From Heterodera schachtii (taxonomy: Eukaryota; Nematoda; Chromadorea; Rhabditida; Heteroderidae): 64,000 nt of DNA. The notes below the pieces were generated by a model. It was not told the DNA's origin. It made no database searches and worked only from the letters and a program-made list of their open reading frames with translations. The translations under genes and the position numbers were made by a program. The stretch lies in the NCBI GenBank assembly GCA_023374025.1, contig SIJG01000009.1, positions 1,107,551-1,171,550 of the forward strand, given 5' to 3'. Positions 44,871-56,709 of the stretch are shown piece after piece (the stretch's first letter is position 1; each line of letters opens with the position of its first letter).

Positions 44871-47192
44871 CCGTATTTGCTCTAATTATCCCCCATGGGG
44901 GATTATTTTTCAACCTCTTCAGAAAGGGGGGGGATAATTAGAGATTGGGGGATAAATGGAGAAGGGGGGATTATTTTTCGACAGATTTATTTAGTGTAAA
45001 ATTTTTTAAATTTATTTGAACATGTCGCCAAAAATCTCATCTCATCAAAAAATATAATTATTTTTATTGCAATTTTGTTAAAGAATTTGTGAATTTTACA
45101 GGAAAAATTCTAAAAATGCTAAATATTTAAAAAATAAAAATCCAAGCCCAATCATATTTTTCTGTCCACTCGTAATGACATACATACCTAAGTATTTTAG
45201 CATTTTTTCAGCTTTATCAATGGAATCATTTTGCTGCGTTTGTAAAGCAATTTACGGAGGAAGTCACAGCTGTTCTGTCTGCAAATTGCCGTGCCACACA
45301 TTCTGTGGCGATTCTGGTGGAATTGAAAACGAAGGCTTCGGCGGAAAGGTCGTGTGCCACAACTGCGTAAACGAGGAAGGAAATGCACCGATAGCAGAAG
45401 GCTCAGAAAATGATCAACCCGAATCGCAAAACAAAGAGAATGAAGGCACGCCGGCAAAAGACAAGAAGCGCCACAGGAACAACGATGCGGTGAAAAAAGT
45501 GGAGGCAGTCGAGTGGGCGCAAAAAAACTCCGTAAATGCAGCAGCAAAGAAGTTCAAAGTGGACAGGAAAGTGATCAGGGACTGGATGGCACATGAAGAC
45601 AAACTAAGAAAACAATGTACTGACATTTTAAGTTTTTTTGTGACCGAAAGTTTTAGCATGACACCGATGGGGGGAAGCGCATGAGACTTGGCGGAGCCGG
45701 TCGCCCAGTTCATCGTCCGGACATCGACACTGCAACTGGCCGAATGGATCAGCGAAAAACGAAAAAATAAACAGCCTGTGTCAAGGAGCATCATTCGACA
45801 GAGGGCGGCTGCGCTGTTCATGGACACTGACATAAGGTGAGGAAAGCGGTTAGTATGCTACTAAAGTAAGGTTTTGTTTCAGGCATCACTTGGATGGCTG
45901 CAGAAGTTTCTGAAAAGGCACAATTTCGTGCTACGCAAGAAGACATCAGTTTGTCAAAAACCGCCGACCAATTATGCAGAAGCGGTGGCAAAATTCATCA
46001 ATTTTGTTGAACAAAGACGAAAGGCGAAGAACAATTTTCCCGGCGGCATCTTTGCAATGGACGAGACGGCTGTTTGGTTCGATTGCCCGGACAACCGATG
46101 TATTGAAAAGAAAGGCGCTAAGGATGTATGTTTTTAGGTAAAATGAAGCTATTCAAACAAATTAGGTGACAGTTGCGACGACAGGACATGACAAAATGCG
46201 GGTGACGGTGTGCCTTACTGCTCGAAACAACGGCCAAAAACTCAAGCCGCACGTGCTGGTCAACCGAAAGCGACCGGTGCCTCAAATTGTCAATCAATTT
46301 GCTGGAAAATTGGTGATAAATTTTGCCGGCTCGGTGTGGATGAATGATGACACAACGGAGGACTATTTGCACAAAATCATCGGCGCAAAGCTGTTCGTTG
46401 GCGAACGCCTCCTGGTTTGGGACGCGTTTGGCAGCCACAAAAGCGAGAGAACGACGAAGGTGGTGAAGGGCTTAGGAGTGGAAACAATTTTTGTCTCTGG
46501 CGGCTGCACCAAATTCATCCAGCTGCTAATTCATCTACCTATCAATCAAATTCATTTTTCTTCCCTAGGCTCCCGATGTCTCGTGGAACAAGCCGTTCAA
46601 GGAGCGAATTCGGCACTTCTACAACACTTGGATGTCCAACGATGCAGAAAAGGCGTTTACATTGGCGGGTAACCCGAAAGCACCGGCTCTTCACGTGGTA
46701 CTTGACTGGATCCACCGATCATGGCAGGAAATTTTCAAAGACGTTATAATCAAATCATTTGAGGGTCAGTTGGAAAAAAACGAAAGAAAAATTCCTGAGC
46801 TTTTAAGTCTGTGGGTTGACAACGCCATTTGACGGAACAGGAGACGAAAAAATTGCTTGCTTCAAGCCGGAAGGAGCAATTGGACCGATAGGAACCAAAT
46901 TTTTGCGCGAGTTTAGAGAAAATGAAACGGTGAAAGATGGACGAAACGATCACGAAGAAGCCGGCTTATCTGATGATGATGGTGATGTAGAGCTGGACGG
47001 AGTCGGAGATAACGATGAATTTTTCATTTGTTAGCACTTTTACTGTGATTTTGTTTGAATTTTTTGAAAAAAATGACGGCATAAAATTTTCTGAAAATTC
47101 TATTTATCCCCCTGGGGGATAAATGGAGACTGGGGGATTATTTTTCAAACCCTTCCTAGACTGGGGGATAATTGGAGATTGGGGGATTAATA
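44871..47192 (+). mobile_element. Pogo/Tigger-like DNA transposon in tandem unit I
   Basis: The insertion is absent from unit II, where it is replaced by about 130 bases of duplicated local sequence (54,604-54,762). The ends are imperfect inverted repeats built from CGTATT, TCTAATTATCCCCC and GGGGGATTATTTTTC blocks, with the same blocks repeated subterminally. TA is present at both junctions, but the exact ends are not certain. It encodes a broken DDE transposase. Confidence 0.7.
45220..47034 (+). pseudogene. Pogo-like transposase with N-terminal zinc-binding region, decayed
   Basis: Starting at ATG 45,220 there is a Cys/His-rich module (CCVCK, SCSVCKLPCHTFC, VVCHNC), then a helix-turn-helix (EWAQKNSVNAAAKKFKVDRK), a CENP-B-type second helix segment (LAEWISEKRKNKQPVSRSII), and the DDE core with aspartates in AMDETAVWFD (about 46,058-46,087), LLVWDAFGSHKS and APDVSWNKPFK. 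The C-terminus is acidic (DDDGDVELDGVGDNDEF). The frame changes at least twice, near 45,670 and near 45,733, and the intron before APDVSW lacks a GT donor. Pogo transposases cut and paste DNA at TA sites; this one should be inactive. Confidence 0.7.
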
Positions 47193-47444
47193 CGCTTTAT
47201 CCTCCCTACTCAGAGGGGCCCATCTTTTGCTTTACTTTGAAATTACTTCAAGTTCCCCCCTGCCTTTGGGGGAATTATGCCTTCTCTGCCCATGTGTATA
47301 TTTATTGCTTACAACGCAGGCATTTTACTTTAAAAAATACCATAATGTTATATTTGTCTATTTCTCTCGCTCCTACAATATTTTCATCTTTTTTCTTTGG
47401 TGTTACCTTTGCTGTAATTCATTTACTATTGATTATTTTTTGCC

Positions 47445-47452
47445 TATAAAAG
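47445..47452 (+). promoter_or_regulatory. TATA box upstream of the kinase-like gene, unit I
   Basis: TATAAAAG lies 110 bases before the ATG. Between them is a TTTGTTTCAG acceptor (ending at about 47,505) that could be a spliced-leader acceptor or the end of a leader intron. The same arrangement is kept in unit II. Confidence 0.45.
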
Positions 47453-47554
47453 CCGCTTCAAAAACAAGAAAATTATTCATCAACTGCTTGCTGTGTTTTG
47501 TTTCAGTGAGCTTCAGCTTCAGCTTCACTCCTTCTCTCCGAATTCACTGATAAA

Positions 47555-49147
47555 ATGATTATTTTATCAACAAAACTGCTCACGTTGCCCGTCCTCCTCC
47601 CAATTTTACTTTGCATTGCCAAAGGGCAAAGCGTGGAAGAATTGTGTGAAAAGCATGAAAATGAGTTCAATGAGTTATTCGTCGAGAAGAAAGGTGGTGC
47701 CGTGACAGAAATCTTATGGGAGGAAAGCCTTGAAAAGAAAGCGGACAAAGAGGAGGAGAAGGAAAGACTGGAGGAGCAAAAGAAGACGGAGAATGCGAAG
47801 GAAGAGGATGCGAATGCCAAAAATGTGTCATGGCTGAGCACTTTGCTGGGCAATTATTTGTGCCAAAAATTGCGTCAAAACGGTGAACTGAATGCCAAGT
47901 CTTATGGAATGGATGAGAGCAAGTGGATAAATCACTCGAAAGAACGTGAATTTGTGGTTAAGGCTGAGAAGGAAACTTTCGCAGGGATTAGAAGCAAATT
48001 TGACATCACTGATGAGCAACTGCTGGTTTGAGCTACAAAATAAAAAAATATTTGAATTTAAAATTGAATTGTTGACAGATGTCGTTGTCTGAGTTTGTGC
48101 CGTTGAATGGCCGCGGAGGGAGCGGCGGAGTTTTTTAGAAAACGAAGGACGACAAATTCATCTTGAAGATTCTGAACCCGGATTAAGATGAGCCTGCTAA
48201 AATAGAGGAGGTGTTGGACAATTATTCGAAGCATGTGCTTGGCCAGCAGCCCGAGAAGAACAAGCAGTCCACGGACAGCCGCTCCATGATCAACACCTTC
48301 TTCATGTACTTCGAAATGAATCTTTACGCCAAGCTGAAGGAGGGCAAGGGAAAAGAGAGGAAAAAGGTAAGAAACATAGGGAAGTTTATTTGTTTCATTT
48401 TGCACTTTCCCTTCATTTTAAGAAACTTCGGCTGCACATGTTACAATTTGTGGTACTGAACAACGCATTTGAGGGAATCGACGAGCAAACTCTGCTCAAG
48501 TTCGACATCAAAGGCACTTTCGCGCCGGGCAGTGCCGTGCAGCACTACCAGAAGACGGATTGGCATAAGAGTTTGTACCGCGAGTACGACTTCATCGGCA
48601 TCTCCCGCGAAGGGATAGAGATTTCCGCCTTTTTCCCGGAGGGCATTCAGCTGCTTCCTGCAGCGTATAGACAATTGGCCGACAGAGTGAAGAACGACGC
48701 AATAGTAAGCATTAGAAGGGATACCGCATTGATGAATTGATTTTTAAAATTAATTTATAGAAATCTCAAATAGCTAACAATAACTCCCATTTATAGTACC
48801 TTACCGAGAACGGAGTCAATGACTACAGTCTGCTGTTGGGTGTCCAATTCATGGACCCAGACCCAAACCCAGCAGACAAAAAAGACCCCACGCAAACAAA
48901 AAAGGATCAGAAGTGTGTGGAAGCAAAATGCAATAATTGCAAACGGCGGCCTGATGCAGAATACGAGGAGAAGGTGACCCTTTGTCTGTACATGGCCATC
49001 ATTGACATTGTGACGCCGTCCAACGAAAAAACGGAGAAGTATTTCTTGGAAATCATGCAGCAGAAAAGGGCAGACGGAGCAGATTTTATACACTACACAA
49101 GCATGAGCGAGTTCATCCCCTACCACAATGTTGGCTTTTCTAAATGA
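47555..49147 (+). pseudogene. Phosphatidylinositol-phosphate kinase-like gene, unit I copy, two nonsense codons
   Basis: Exons 47,555-48,025, 48,079-48,366, 48,423-48,704 and 48,797-49,147 match the open copy in unit II. Exon 2 has TAG at 48,136-48,138 (Tyr177 in unit II) and TAA at 48,184-48,186 (Gln193 in unit II), plus a Ser-to-Ile change between them. All three lie in or just after the glycine-rich loop, before most of the catalytic domain. The signal-peptide exon, splice sites and downstream exons are intact, so decay is recent. Exon 1 alone could still make a secreted 157-residue fragment. Confidence 0.8.
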
Positions 49148-49652
49148 AAGGGTGCCCGTTGTGACAGCTTCCCGCCTCCTCCCCCCCCCCCCCACTTTGC
49201 ACTTTGTGTGTCTGCCATCAGCTGGATGAGATTTCTGTAAAGCATCCTATTCCTAGACGCCCATTATTTTTGGAAAAGGGAATTTGTGGGAAAATCCTGG
49301 CCTTAACCGGGCTCGTTCCACTTGGTTTCAATGATTATGATTCATTTGGCAATTTTACACTCATATATTCCTGGGTTTTGGTTTCAACAAATTGACATAA
49401 AGTGCGACTGGATTACGAAAAGAAATAAAGTTTGCATTATTAGGATTTCTTTTGAGATTTGCCAATTTTGGAATTTTTTATAAAGAATTTAAATGGCTTT
49501 TCATCAAAATTAGTTTTCGTTAAAAGCGATGACGGCATACAAACCAATGAATTATGAACACTCAATAGTTTAACGGGAAGATTTGATAAGGAATATTGGA
49601 ACCTTAATGCAAATTCTGTCTTGGATCGAATGGCATTTTTGTCCCTTCTCAG

Positions 49653-50144
49653 GAGATTGTGACGCCAGTGCCGCCCCAAATGTATGGAAAACGCTTTGTT
49701 GGCACTGTGCTCGGCTGCTTGTTCAGCCCCGAGTCTTCAACATCGGTGGGTGGAGAATCGGAACGCCAATTTCAATTGGGCATGAGGCAAAGCATTTGCA
49801 AAACATTCGGCGAGAAACGGGGAAGCAAGACAAACCATGGCATTGAGGTGTTCGGACTGAACATGTTCAAGGAAATGATGGAGAAACGGGAGCAGTCCGC
49901 CTGGGAAATGCTGGTGGGAAATTATGGCATTTGTTGCCAATCTTGAATAAAAAATTTCAAAGATTTCTCTGTCAAATTTTCCCATTTTTTGTTTTAGAAT
50001 TCTTTCTCTGATTCTTTACTGCCATCGCAAAATAAGGATGAATTTGTCATTAAACAAATTGAGGATGAGCAATTTTTCAATTTCGGCAGCGCTTCCAACT
50101 CAAAAATCAACTCACAATACTTTGGGCTGTTTCGCAACGGCAAA
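49653..50144 (+). CDS. Unknown gene 3' of the kinase-like gene, unit I copy (partial)
   Basis: Two exons in phase: 49,653-49,913 (87 codons; EIVTPVPPQMYGKRF, later GIEVFGLNMFKEMMEKRE) and 49,998-50,144 (49 codons; DEFVIKQIEDEQFFNFG). They have a TTCTCAG acceptor, GTGGGA donor and TTTTAG acceptor. The upstream start is unresolved: a frame at 49,569-49,650 (LTGRFDKEYWNLNANS) looks coding but does not join cleanly. The 3' end may lie near 50,385-50,450. I recognise no family. Near-identical exons occur in unit II with one change (GS to GI after KR), so purifying selection cannot be judged from the pair. Confidence 0.45.
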
Positions 50145-50945
50145 GTGCGTTTGTTTTACTAGAAATATTTTAACAAATCCTACTAAAATAACATGCATTA
50201 AGAATTATTATGCCGTGGTGCGCAATGCCAATGCAAAAAAGCAAAAAAACAAAAGCATCCCCACTGCTAAAAGAACGTTACGCCAAAGTATAGGAAAAAA
50301 GATTTTTTTCACATTTTTTTACATAATTTTCTCTTATCATATAGCTTATTTTCATCAGAAATACTAACCTTAAGCATTAATTAAGGAAAAGGCAAAAAAG
50401 GTGACGAAAAGACTAGCAACACGAGCACACCGATGGAGTTGGACTGAAAATGAAATGATCGGAAATGGCGGAGAACTGATGTGATCGGTGAAATGATTCA
50501 GTCCACTATCTCCGCTGATGATATGATCATGGATGTTCCCTCTCCATTATAGTATCACTCGTTGTCTGTTGTTAGCTTTCTGTGATTTTTGCATGGTATC
50601 TTCTGTTTCTCTATCTTTGTTTTTTCTACCGTATCTTTTTAGCTGCTTACAGTGCTTTCCTTCTTCCACCTTCCCATTTTAAGAACATTGTTTTGTTTGT
50701 TATTCATTATGACGGTTCCGGGACGGAGGTGTCTAAAAAGCCAGTTTTATTGTTGTTATTTAATGATTTCATCATTTCTTCTTTTTGCTATAATTATTGT
50801 TTTTGTGTTCTTTTGCTCTTTCATTTGTCATACATACATAGTATTTGTCTCTATTTTATTTTAAGTTAACACAGTTTTTTGTCCTTTCTTCTGACACACA
50901 AATCAATCGGGCGGAAAACGACAAAGTGAGCTAATTGCAGCAAAA
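50145..50945. other. 3' flank of the unknown gene, unit I
   Basis: Mostly AT-rich. It contains a short possible terminal exon near 50,385-50,460 (Lys-rich) and a T/C-rich stretch (50,580-50,870). The segment 50,708-50,808 is replaced in unit II by 1.7 kb of unrelated DNA. Confidence 0.4.
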
Positions 50946-51195
50946 ATGAACAGACGGTAAGGAATTTAAAAAAAGAAACAATTAATTTTGAAATCAATTT
51001 TAAAATTAAATTTATCTTTTTTTCCCATTGTTTCAGTTGGATTTGTGGCGACGTTTGGATGGACATTCTTCCATCTTTTGACCGTGCTGAACTCGGCCTC
51101 AAAATGGCATGACTAATTTCAAATCAGTGAAACTTGCGTTGCCGGACCGTCCGCTGCCCAACAAAATTCATTTCCGTTTCCTTCGGATTGAGTAA
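50946..51195 (+). pseudogene. F-box-like family remnant, unit I
   Basis: Exon 50,946-50,956 and exon 51,037-51,112 join to MNRRWICGDVWMDILPSFDR and a few more residues before TGA (28 codons). After the stop, 51,124-51,195 reads ALPDRPLPNKIHF and ends FRFLRIE then TAA. N-terminal RRW-VW-D-L and C-terminal PLPNKI are features I associate with an F-box-like family expanded in plant-parasitic nematodes; that link is from memory and moderate. The middle of the protein is deleted. Confidence 0.45.
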
Positions 51196-51295
51196 TTAAA
51201 CCCAATTTTATACAGAGAGACCAATTAATATTAATATGGTGTCTCTTTTGGAAAACTGAAGGAATATGGGCAATAATTGAGTCCCCGTGGGATTT

Positions 51296-54200
51296 GGACA
51301 CTTCAGTCCCGGTCTCCCTAACTCTTTTCTCAAAATGACGACGGGCCCTAAAAATGGTACGCAATTGTCCAATCTTGTCCCAGAGGATCGGATGTGGAGC
51401 AGGTCATTTCCTCCCCCAAAATCTTTAAAAAAATTTCAAAAATGAAATTAAAAAAAATCTTATTGTTAGGAAATTTTTTTTAATTTTTATCGTTAGGAAT
51501 TTTTAGTAAGAAAATTTCAAGAAAGAAAATTAAAAAATTTTCAGCGATTTTTTCAAAATTTTGTGGTAAACTTCTAAGTTTTTTCAAAAAAATTTTAAAA
51601 AATAGAAATTTTTTTACTAAAAATTTCGGGCGGGGGGAAAACGACCTCTGAACGGGGAAATATGAAGTGCACCCAATTAATGAGTCTTAATGTGAACATC
51701 AGAGAGTTCTTTCGTAGTCCTTCCTTTCCCTTTTTGTTCAGTTACGTTGACCATTCCGTGCTCGCATTTCTTCGTTCCAACCAGCAAATTCTTACTCTCT
51801 CACTCTCTGCCTCATTCTCTCTCTCTCTCTTTCTTTCTCTCTCTCTCTAAAACACTTAATTAAGCAATAATTTTTAGAAATCCCAATTGTAATTTTTAAT
51901 GTTCATTGTTCATCACATTTTTTGACTTGGTCCATTTATTGACCTTTAAACATTCAGAGATTTCGTCAGGGCATTCATCCGCCTCAAGAGTTTGACTTTG
52001 GCCAGAGTTCAAGACGTCGTCCTCATCATGGCCAACATGCAAACGACGAAGAATTGGAATTTATTGATAAGCGACCAATTAAATAAAAAATGGAATTTAT
52101 TTACCCCTTTTTTCAAAAACTGCGTGCAAATGATATCAATTCACTTTTGACGACCAATAATTAATTAATTGTACAATAAATTCTGAATTCTGTCAAATTA
52201 ACCTTAAATTAATTTCTAATTAATAATCATTCCTTATACTTTTACACCATTGAAGGGAATTACAGTGATTTTGGTTTTTTCGAGACTCATTAATTGAATG
52301 ATACGGTTTTGTGCGGGATAATTTTTTTTGAAATTTTAAGCAATTTTCTTAACAAAATTGCATTAAAATACTCAAAAAAGTTTCCCGGCGGCGCCTATCG
52401 GCACCGCCGGACCCCCATTTGACCATATTTTTGAATAATGGAGACCAAAATGTCAAAAAAATATTATTTTTTGGCGAAAAACGGCGAAAAATTTTGTAAA
52501 ATACACCCCATAATTCGGGATTTCAAAAAACCAAAAATACACCCCTAAAAATCGACTTAAAAAAGAAAAATACAACCATAAAAATCGAATTTTTGACTTC
52601 AGCCCCCCCCCCCCAAAGCCAAGGGACTGGCTACGCCCTTGGCAGGGCGTGACGGAATTTTTCCGGTTCATGGTACTTATTCTGAAATTTAATTGTAACT
52701 GACTCAACAAAATCCAAAGAAAAAATCTGAAAATGCTCAAAGTTTTATAGGTTTCAGCGCTGTGCCTTCATTCAAATTTCCGGCTTTTTCACATTTTACG
52801 AATTCCAAAATGAGATTTGATTCCAAATTTAATATCAGCGATCACCCTACATTTCTTGCACTTTTCTTGGCCATCCTTTACAAAAAATTCTTTTTCATTT
52901 GCTCAATTACAAAGCAAAAATGAAAAATAAGAAATACTGAATACAAAGAAAAAAAAATTTAAATTGACAAATTGGGATAATTAATTATTCAGTTCAAAAA
53001 TATATTCGAGAATTGAGCTGTAATTACCCATGTTTGAGTGCATCTACAATAAATATTTTGATCACAAAATCGTGCAAATTTTGGGTTCTCAGGACTTTTC
53101 CGGCATTCTGAAAAAGGATTATCGGTACCAGTCGACTCCTTCTGCGCCTCGTGCCTTCTGCTGCTCTCCCGCCTTGTCACTGTTTTGAGTTGCCCGTCCC
53201 GCACCCACCCGTGCTATTTATGTGACCAGCAGCGCCATCGGACTCATTCCGTCCTCTATCGACCGTTGAATAACTTGCCTGGCATCTCATTTCGTCCAAT
53301 TGCTCTCCAAACAGCAGATTGTTCGGCATAAAGGGCGAACACGAAGTGTTTCTCTATTATTGTTATAAGTAGAGCAGATATGAATCAGGGATGGCACGGA
53401 ATTCCGATTTACGATTTCCGAAAATTTTTGGGTGCCTCTGAATGCCATCGCTGGTATGAATGGTGGGGGCGGGGGGCGATCACCGATCAAACCGGGGAAT
53501 GGGGAAAGTGCTAACCGACGATTTAATAAAAATGTTTCATTTTCTATCATTTCTCAATAATTTTGGCAGTCTCATTTGGCTGCCATTTCTGTCCCAGGCC
53601 TGTAACCAACCCTTCAGGGATTGGTTACTGCAATTTTTTTCGAATCTAGTTTCAAAGTTCACAGAATTTAAAAAACCATATAAAGGGGGGAGATAAATAA
53701 CGGTTTGAGGTCCCAAACTAAAAATTGCCCAAAAACAGTTCGAAATCATTTTAAAACGGCCTAAATAATGAGAACAATACAGTTGAAAGGAGCGCTTGCC
53801 ATTTTTTTCAAGTAAAAAAATCGGGTTCTGAAGTGTCTTTAAATAGTGACTAAAGGTTTGGCTGCAGATCAAATAATTAGAGAATGAATAAAACTAAAAG
53901 CCGGCCCGGTCGCGAAAAAGCCCATGCGATGTGGAGCCGGTAAGGTGGGGCGCCCGAGCGAGTGGCCGGCGCCCCACCTACCAGTTGCAGAACGAGTGTG
54001 GAGTCTGTTTTCTGTAGGGTTCGGACCCCGCCCCCGTCACCCCCGCGCCCGCCGTGCGGGACAGGTTTTTTGCCTCACCCCCGCCCCCGCCCATTTTTTT
54101 GTTAAACGTCGGACGATTCAGTCCCCTCTCCCTTGAAAATGGACACTTCAGCACCTGATCTTTTTTGACTTTGGGACCTTAAACCACCGATATTTTCCAG

Positions 54201-55007
54201 GGGAATTTCTATTTGAAAGTTAAAAGTCCTCATTGTGACCGAAAAAAACACAAAGATTCAGGTAAAAGTGGTTCATTGTTGGTCGACCTTTTTTCATTTT
54301 CACAAAAGTTGGAGAAAATAAGGGTCAGGCGGAACCGATGTCGTCTCAGGGAACTTTTTTGAAAACTTCGTTCGTTTGTAAATGATCAAAACACCCAAGG
54401 TAAGGAATAATACGGTGAAGGTTCTGCAATAAAAAGGTATAACAAATGTTACGATTAATTTCTAATGGCATTTTACAAAAACAGAATGGCATTTACAAGC
54501 AGCGAATTTAAAATAATCAATTCACATTTCTTTGTTTCCATTTAAGGCATAAGGGAAAATGCATTTAATCACATGGCACGTTGGCAAAGTGATGGAGGCG
54601 AGCAGTAGGATTGGCCCAACTCCAATTATGCTTATCCAATGGATAGCCAAAATTGTTGGGCTTTTTCGATTAGTAGGGATCCCTCATTTTGGCAGTAGGA
54701 TTGGCTCAACTCCAAAGTGCTCTTCCAATGGATTTGCCAAAACTGTTGAGCTTTTTCGCTTTATCCTCCCTACTCAGAGGGGCCCATCTTTTGCTTTACT
54801 TTGAAATTACTTCAAGTTCCCCCCTGCCTTTGGGGGAATTATGCCTTCTCTGCCCATGTGTATATTTATTGCTTACAACGCAGGCATTTTACTTTAAAAA
54901 TACCATAATGTTATATTTGTCTATTTCTCTCGCTCCTACAATATTTTCATCTTTTTTCTTTGGTGTTACCTTTGCTGTAATTCATTTACTACTGATTATT
55001 TTTTGCC
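51296..55007. other. 5' noncoding part of tandem unit II
   Basis: Duplicate of 41,333-44,870 (CT microsatellite about 51,798-51,848, hairpin repeat 52,385-52,410, GC-rich block 53,935-54,095). It also holds a two-copy direct repeat of about 70 bases (AGTAGGATTGGCCCAACTCC type; about 54,604-54,672 and 54,696-54,762), which is cut by the pogo-like element in unit I. No gene was recognised. Confidence 0.5.
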
Positions 55008-55015
55008 TATAAAAG
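55008..55015 (+). promoter_or_regulatory. TATA box upstream of the kinase-like gene, unit II
   Basis: TATAAAAG, 110 bases before the ATG at 55,118, with a TTTGTTTCAG acceptor about 50 bases before the ATG. The spacing is identical to unit I. Confidence 0.45.
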
Positions 55016-55117
55016 CCGCTTCAAAAACAAGAAAATTATTCATCAACTGCTTGCTGTGTTTTGTTTCAGTGAGCTTCAGCTTCAGCTTCACTCCTTCTCT
55101 CCGAATTCACTGATAAA

Positions 55118-56709
55118 ATGATTATTTTATCAACAAAACTGCTCACGTTGCCCGTCCTCCTCCCAATTTTACTTTGCATTGCCAAAGGGCAAAGCGTGGA
55201 AGAATTGTGTGAAAAGCATGAAAATGAGTTCAATGAGTTATTCGTCGAGAAGAAAGGTGGTGCCGTGACAGAAATCTTATGGGAGGAAAGCCTTGAAAAG
55301 AAAGCGGACAAAGAGGAGGAGAAGGAAAGACTGGAGGAGCAAAAGAAGACGGAGAATGCGAAGGAAGAGGATGCGAATGCCAAAAATGTGTCATGGCTGA
55401 GCACTTTGCTGGGCAATTATTTGTGCCAAAAACTGCGTCAAAACGGTGAACTGAATGCCAAGTCTTATGGAATGGATGAGAGCAAGTGGATAAATCACTC
55501 GAAAGAACGTGAATTTGTGGTTAAGGCTGAGAAGGAAACTTTCGCAGGGATTAGAAGCAAATTTGACATCACTGATGAGCAACTGCTGGTTTGAGCTACA
55601 AATAAAAAAATATTTGAATTTAAAATTGAATTGTTGACAGATGTCGTTGTCTGAGTTTGTGCCGTTGAATGGCCGCGGAGGGAGCGGCGGAGTTTTTTAC
55701 AAAACGAAGGACGACAAATTCATCTTGAAGAGTCTGAACCCGGATCAAGATGAGCCTGCTAAAATAGAGGAGGTGTTGGACAATTACTCGAAGCATGTGC
55801 TTGGCCAGCAGCCCGAGAAGAACAAGCAGTCCACGGACAGCCGCTCCATGATCAACACCTTCTTCATGTACTTCGAAATGAATCTTTACGCCAAGCTGAA
55901 GGAGGGCAAGGGAAAAGAGAGGAAAAAGGTAAGAAACATAGGGAAGTTTATTTGTTTCATTTTGCACTTTCCCTTCATTTTAAGAAACTTCGGCTGCACA
56001 TGTTACAATTTGTGGTACTGAACAACGCATTTGAGGGAATCGACGAGCAAACTCTGCTCAAGTTCGACATCAAAGGCACTTTCGCGCCGGGCAGTGCCGT
56101 GCAGCACTACCAGAAGACGGATTGGCATAAGAGTTTGTACCGCGAGTACGACTTCATCGGCATCTCCCGCGAAGGGATAGAGATTTCCGCCTTTTTCCCG
56201 GAGGGCATTCAGCTGCTTCCTGCAGCGTATAGACAATTGGCCGACAGAGTGAAGAACGACGCAATAGTAAGCATTAGAAGGGATACCGCATTGATGAATT
56301 GATTTTTAAAATTAATTTATAGAAATATCAAATAGCTAACAATAACTCCCATTTATAGTACCTTACCGAGAACGGAGTCAATGACTACAGTCTGCTGTTG
56401 GGTGTCCAATTCATGGACCCAGACCCAAACCCAGCAGATAAAAAAGACCCCACGCAAACAAAAAAAGATCAGAAGTGTGTGGAAGCAAAATGCAATAATT
56501 GCAAACGGCGGCCTGATGCAGAATACGAGGAGAAGGTGACCCTTTGTCTGTACATGGCCATCATTGACATTGTGACGCCGTCCAACGAAAAAACGGAGAA
56601 GTATTTCTTGGAAATCATGCAGCAGAAAAGGGCAGACGGAGCAGATTTTATACACTACACAAGCATGAGCGAGTTCATCCCCTACCACAATGTTGGCTTT
56701 TCTAAATGA
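55118..56709 (+). CDS. Phosphatidylinositol-phosphate kinase-like protein with signal peptide, 463 aa
   Basis: Exons 55,118-55,588, 55,641-55,928, 55,985-56,266 and 56,359-56,709 all join in phase 0 to 1392 nt, open. Residues 1-25 are a signal peptide by eye: a long hydrophobic stretch (LLTLPVLLPILLCIA) then KGQS. Residues about 60-95 are a charged Lys/Glu helix. From about 125 the PIP kinase fold follows: FAGIRSKFDITDEQLL, G-loop GRGGSGG (168-174), FYKTKDDKFILK with Lys187 in the ATP-lysine position, DIKG (281-284), NDYSLLLG (355-362) and AIID (414-417). These motifs suggest retained catalysis. Known PIP kinases phosphorylate phosphoinositides in the cytosol; a secreted one would act outside the cell or, in a parasite, in host tissue (inference). 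A Cys-rich insert (CVEAKCNNC) lies at 387-395. Confidence 0.8.

Larger units (their letters stand above)
41333..51295. repeat. Tandem unit I (about 10 kb)
   Basis: The unit begins GTTGGACACTTCAGTCCCGG and runs to the same sequence at 51,296, where unit II starts; a third copy starts at 63,287. Units I and II are nearly identical over most of their length. Unit I uniquely contains a pogo-like insertion (44,871-47,192) and about 180 extra bases near 44,150-44,340. Its gene content is the kinase-like pseudogene, the unknown two-exon gene and an F-box-like fragment. Confidence 0.85.

Noticed and set aside
45197..45833. Minus-strand Ser/Cys/Phe-rich frames
   Set aside because: They are antisense to the pogo-like transposase, whose motifs are clear on the plus strand.
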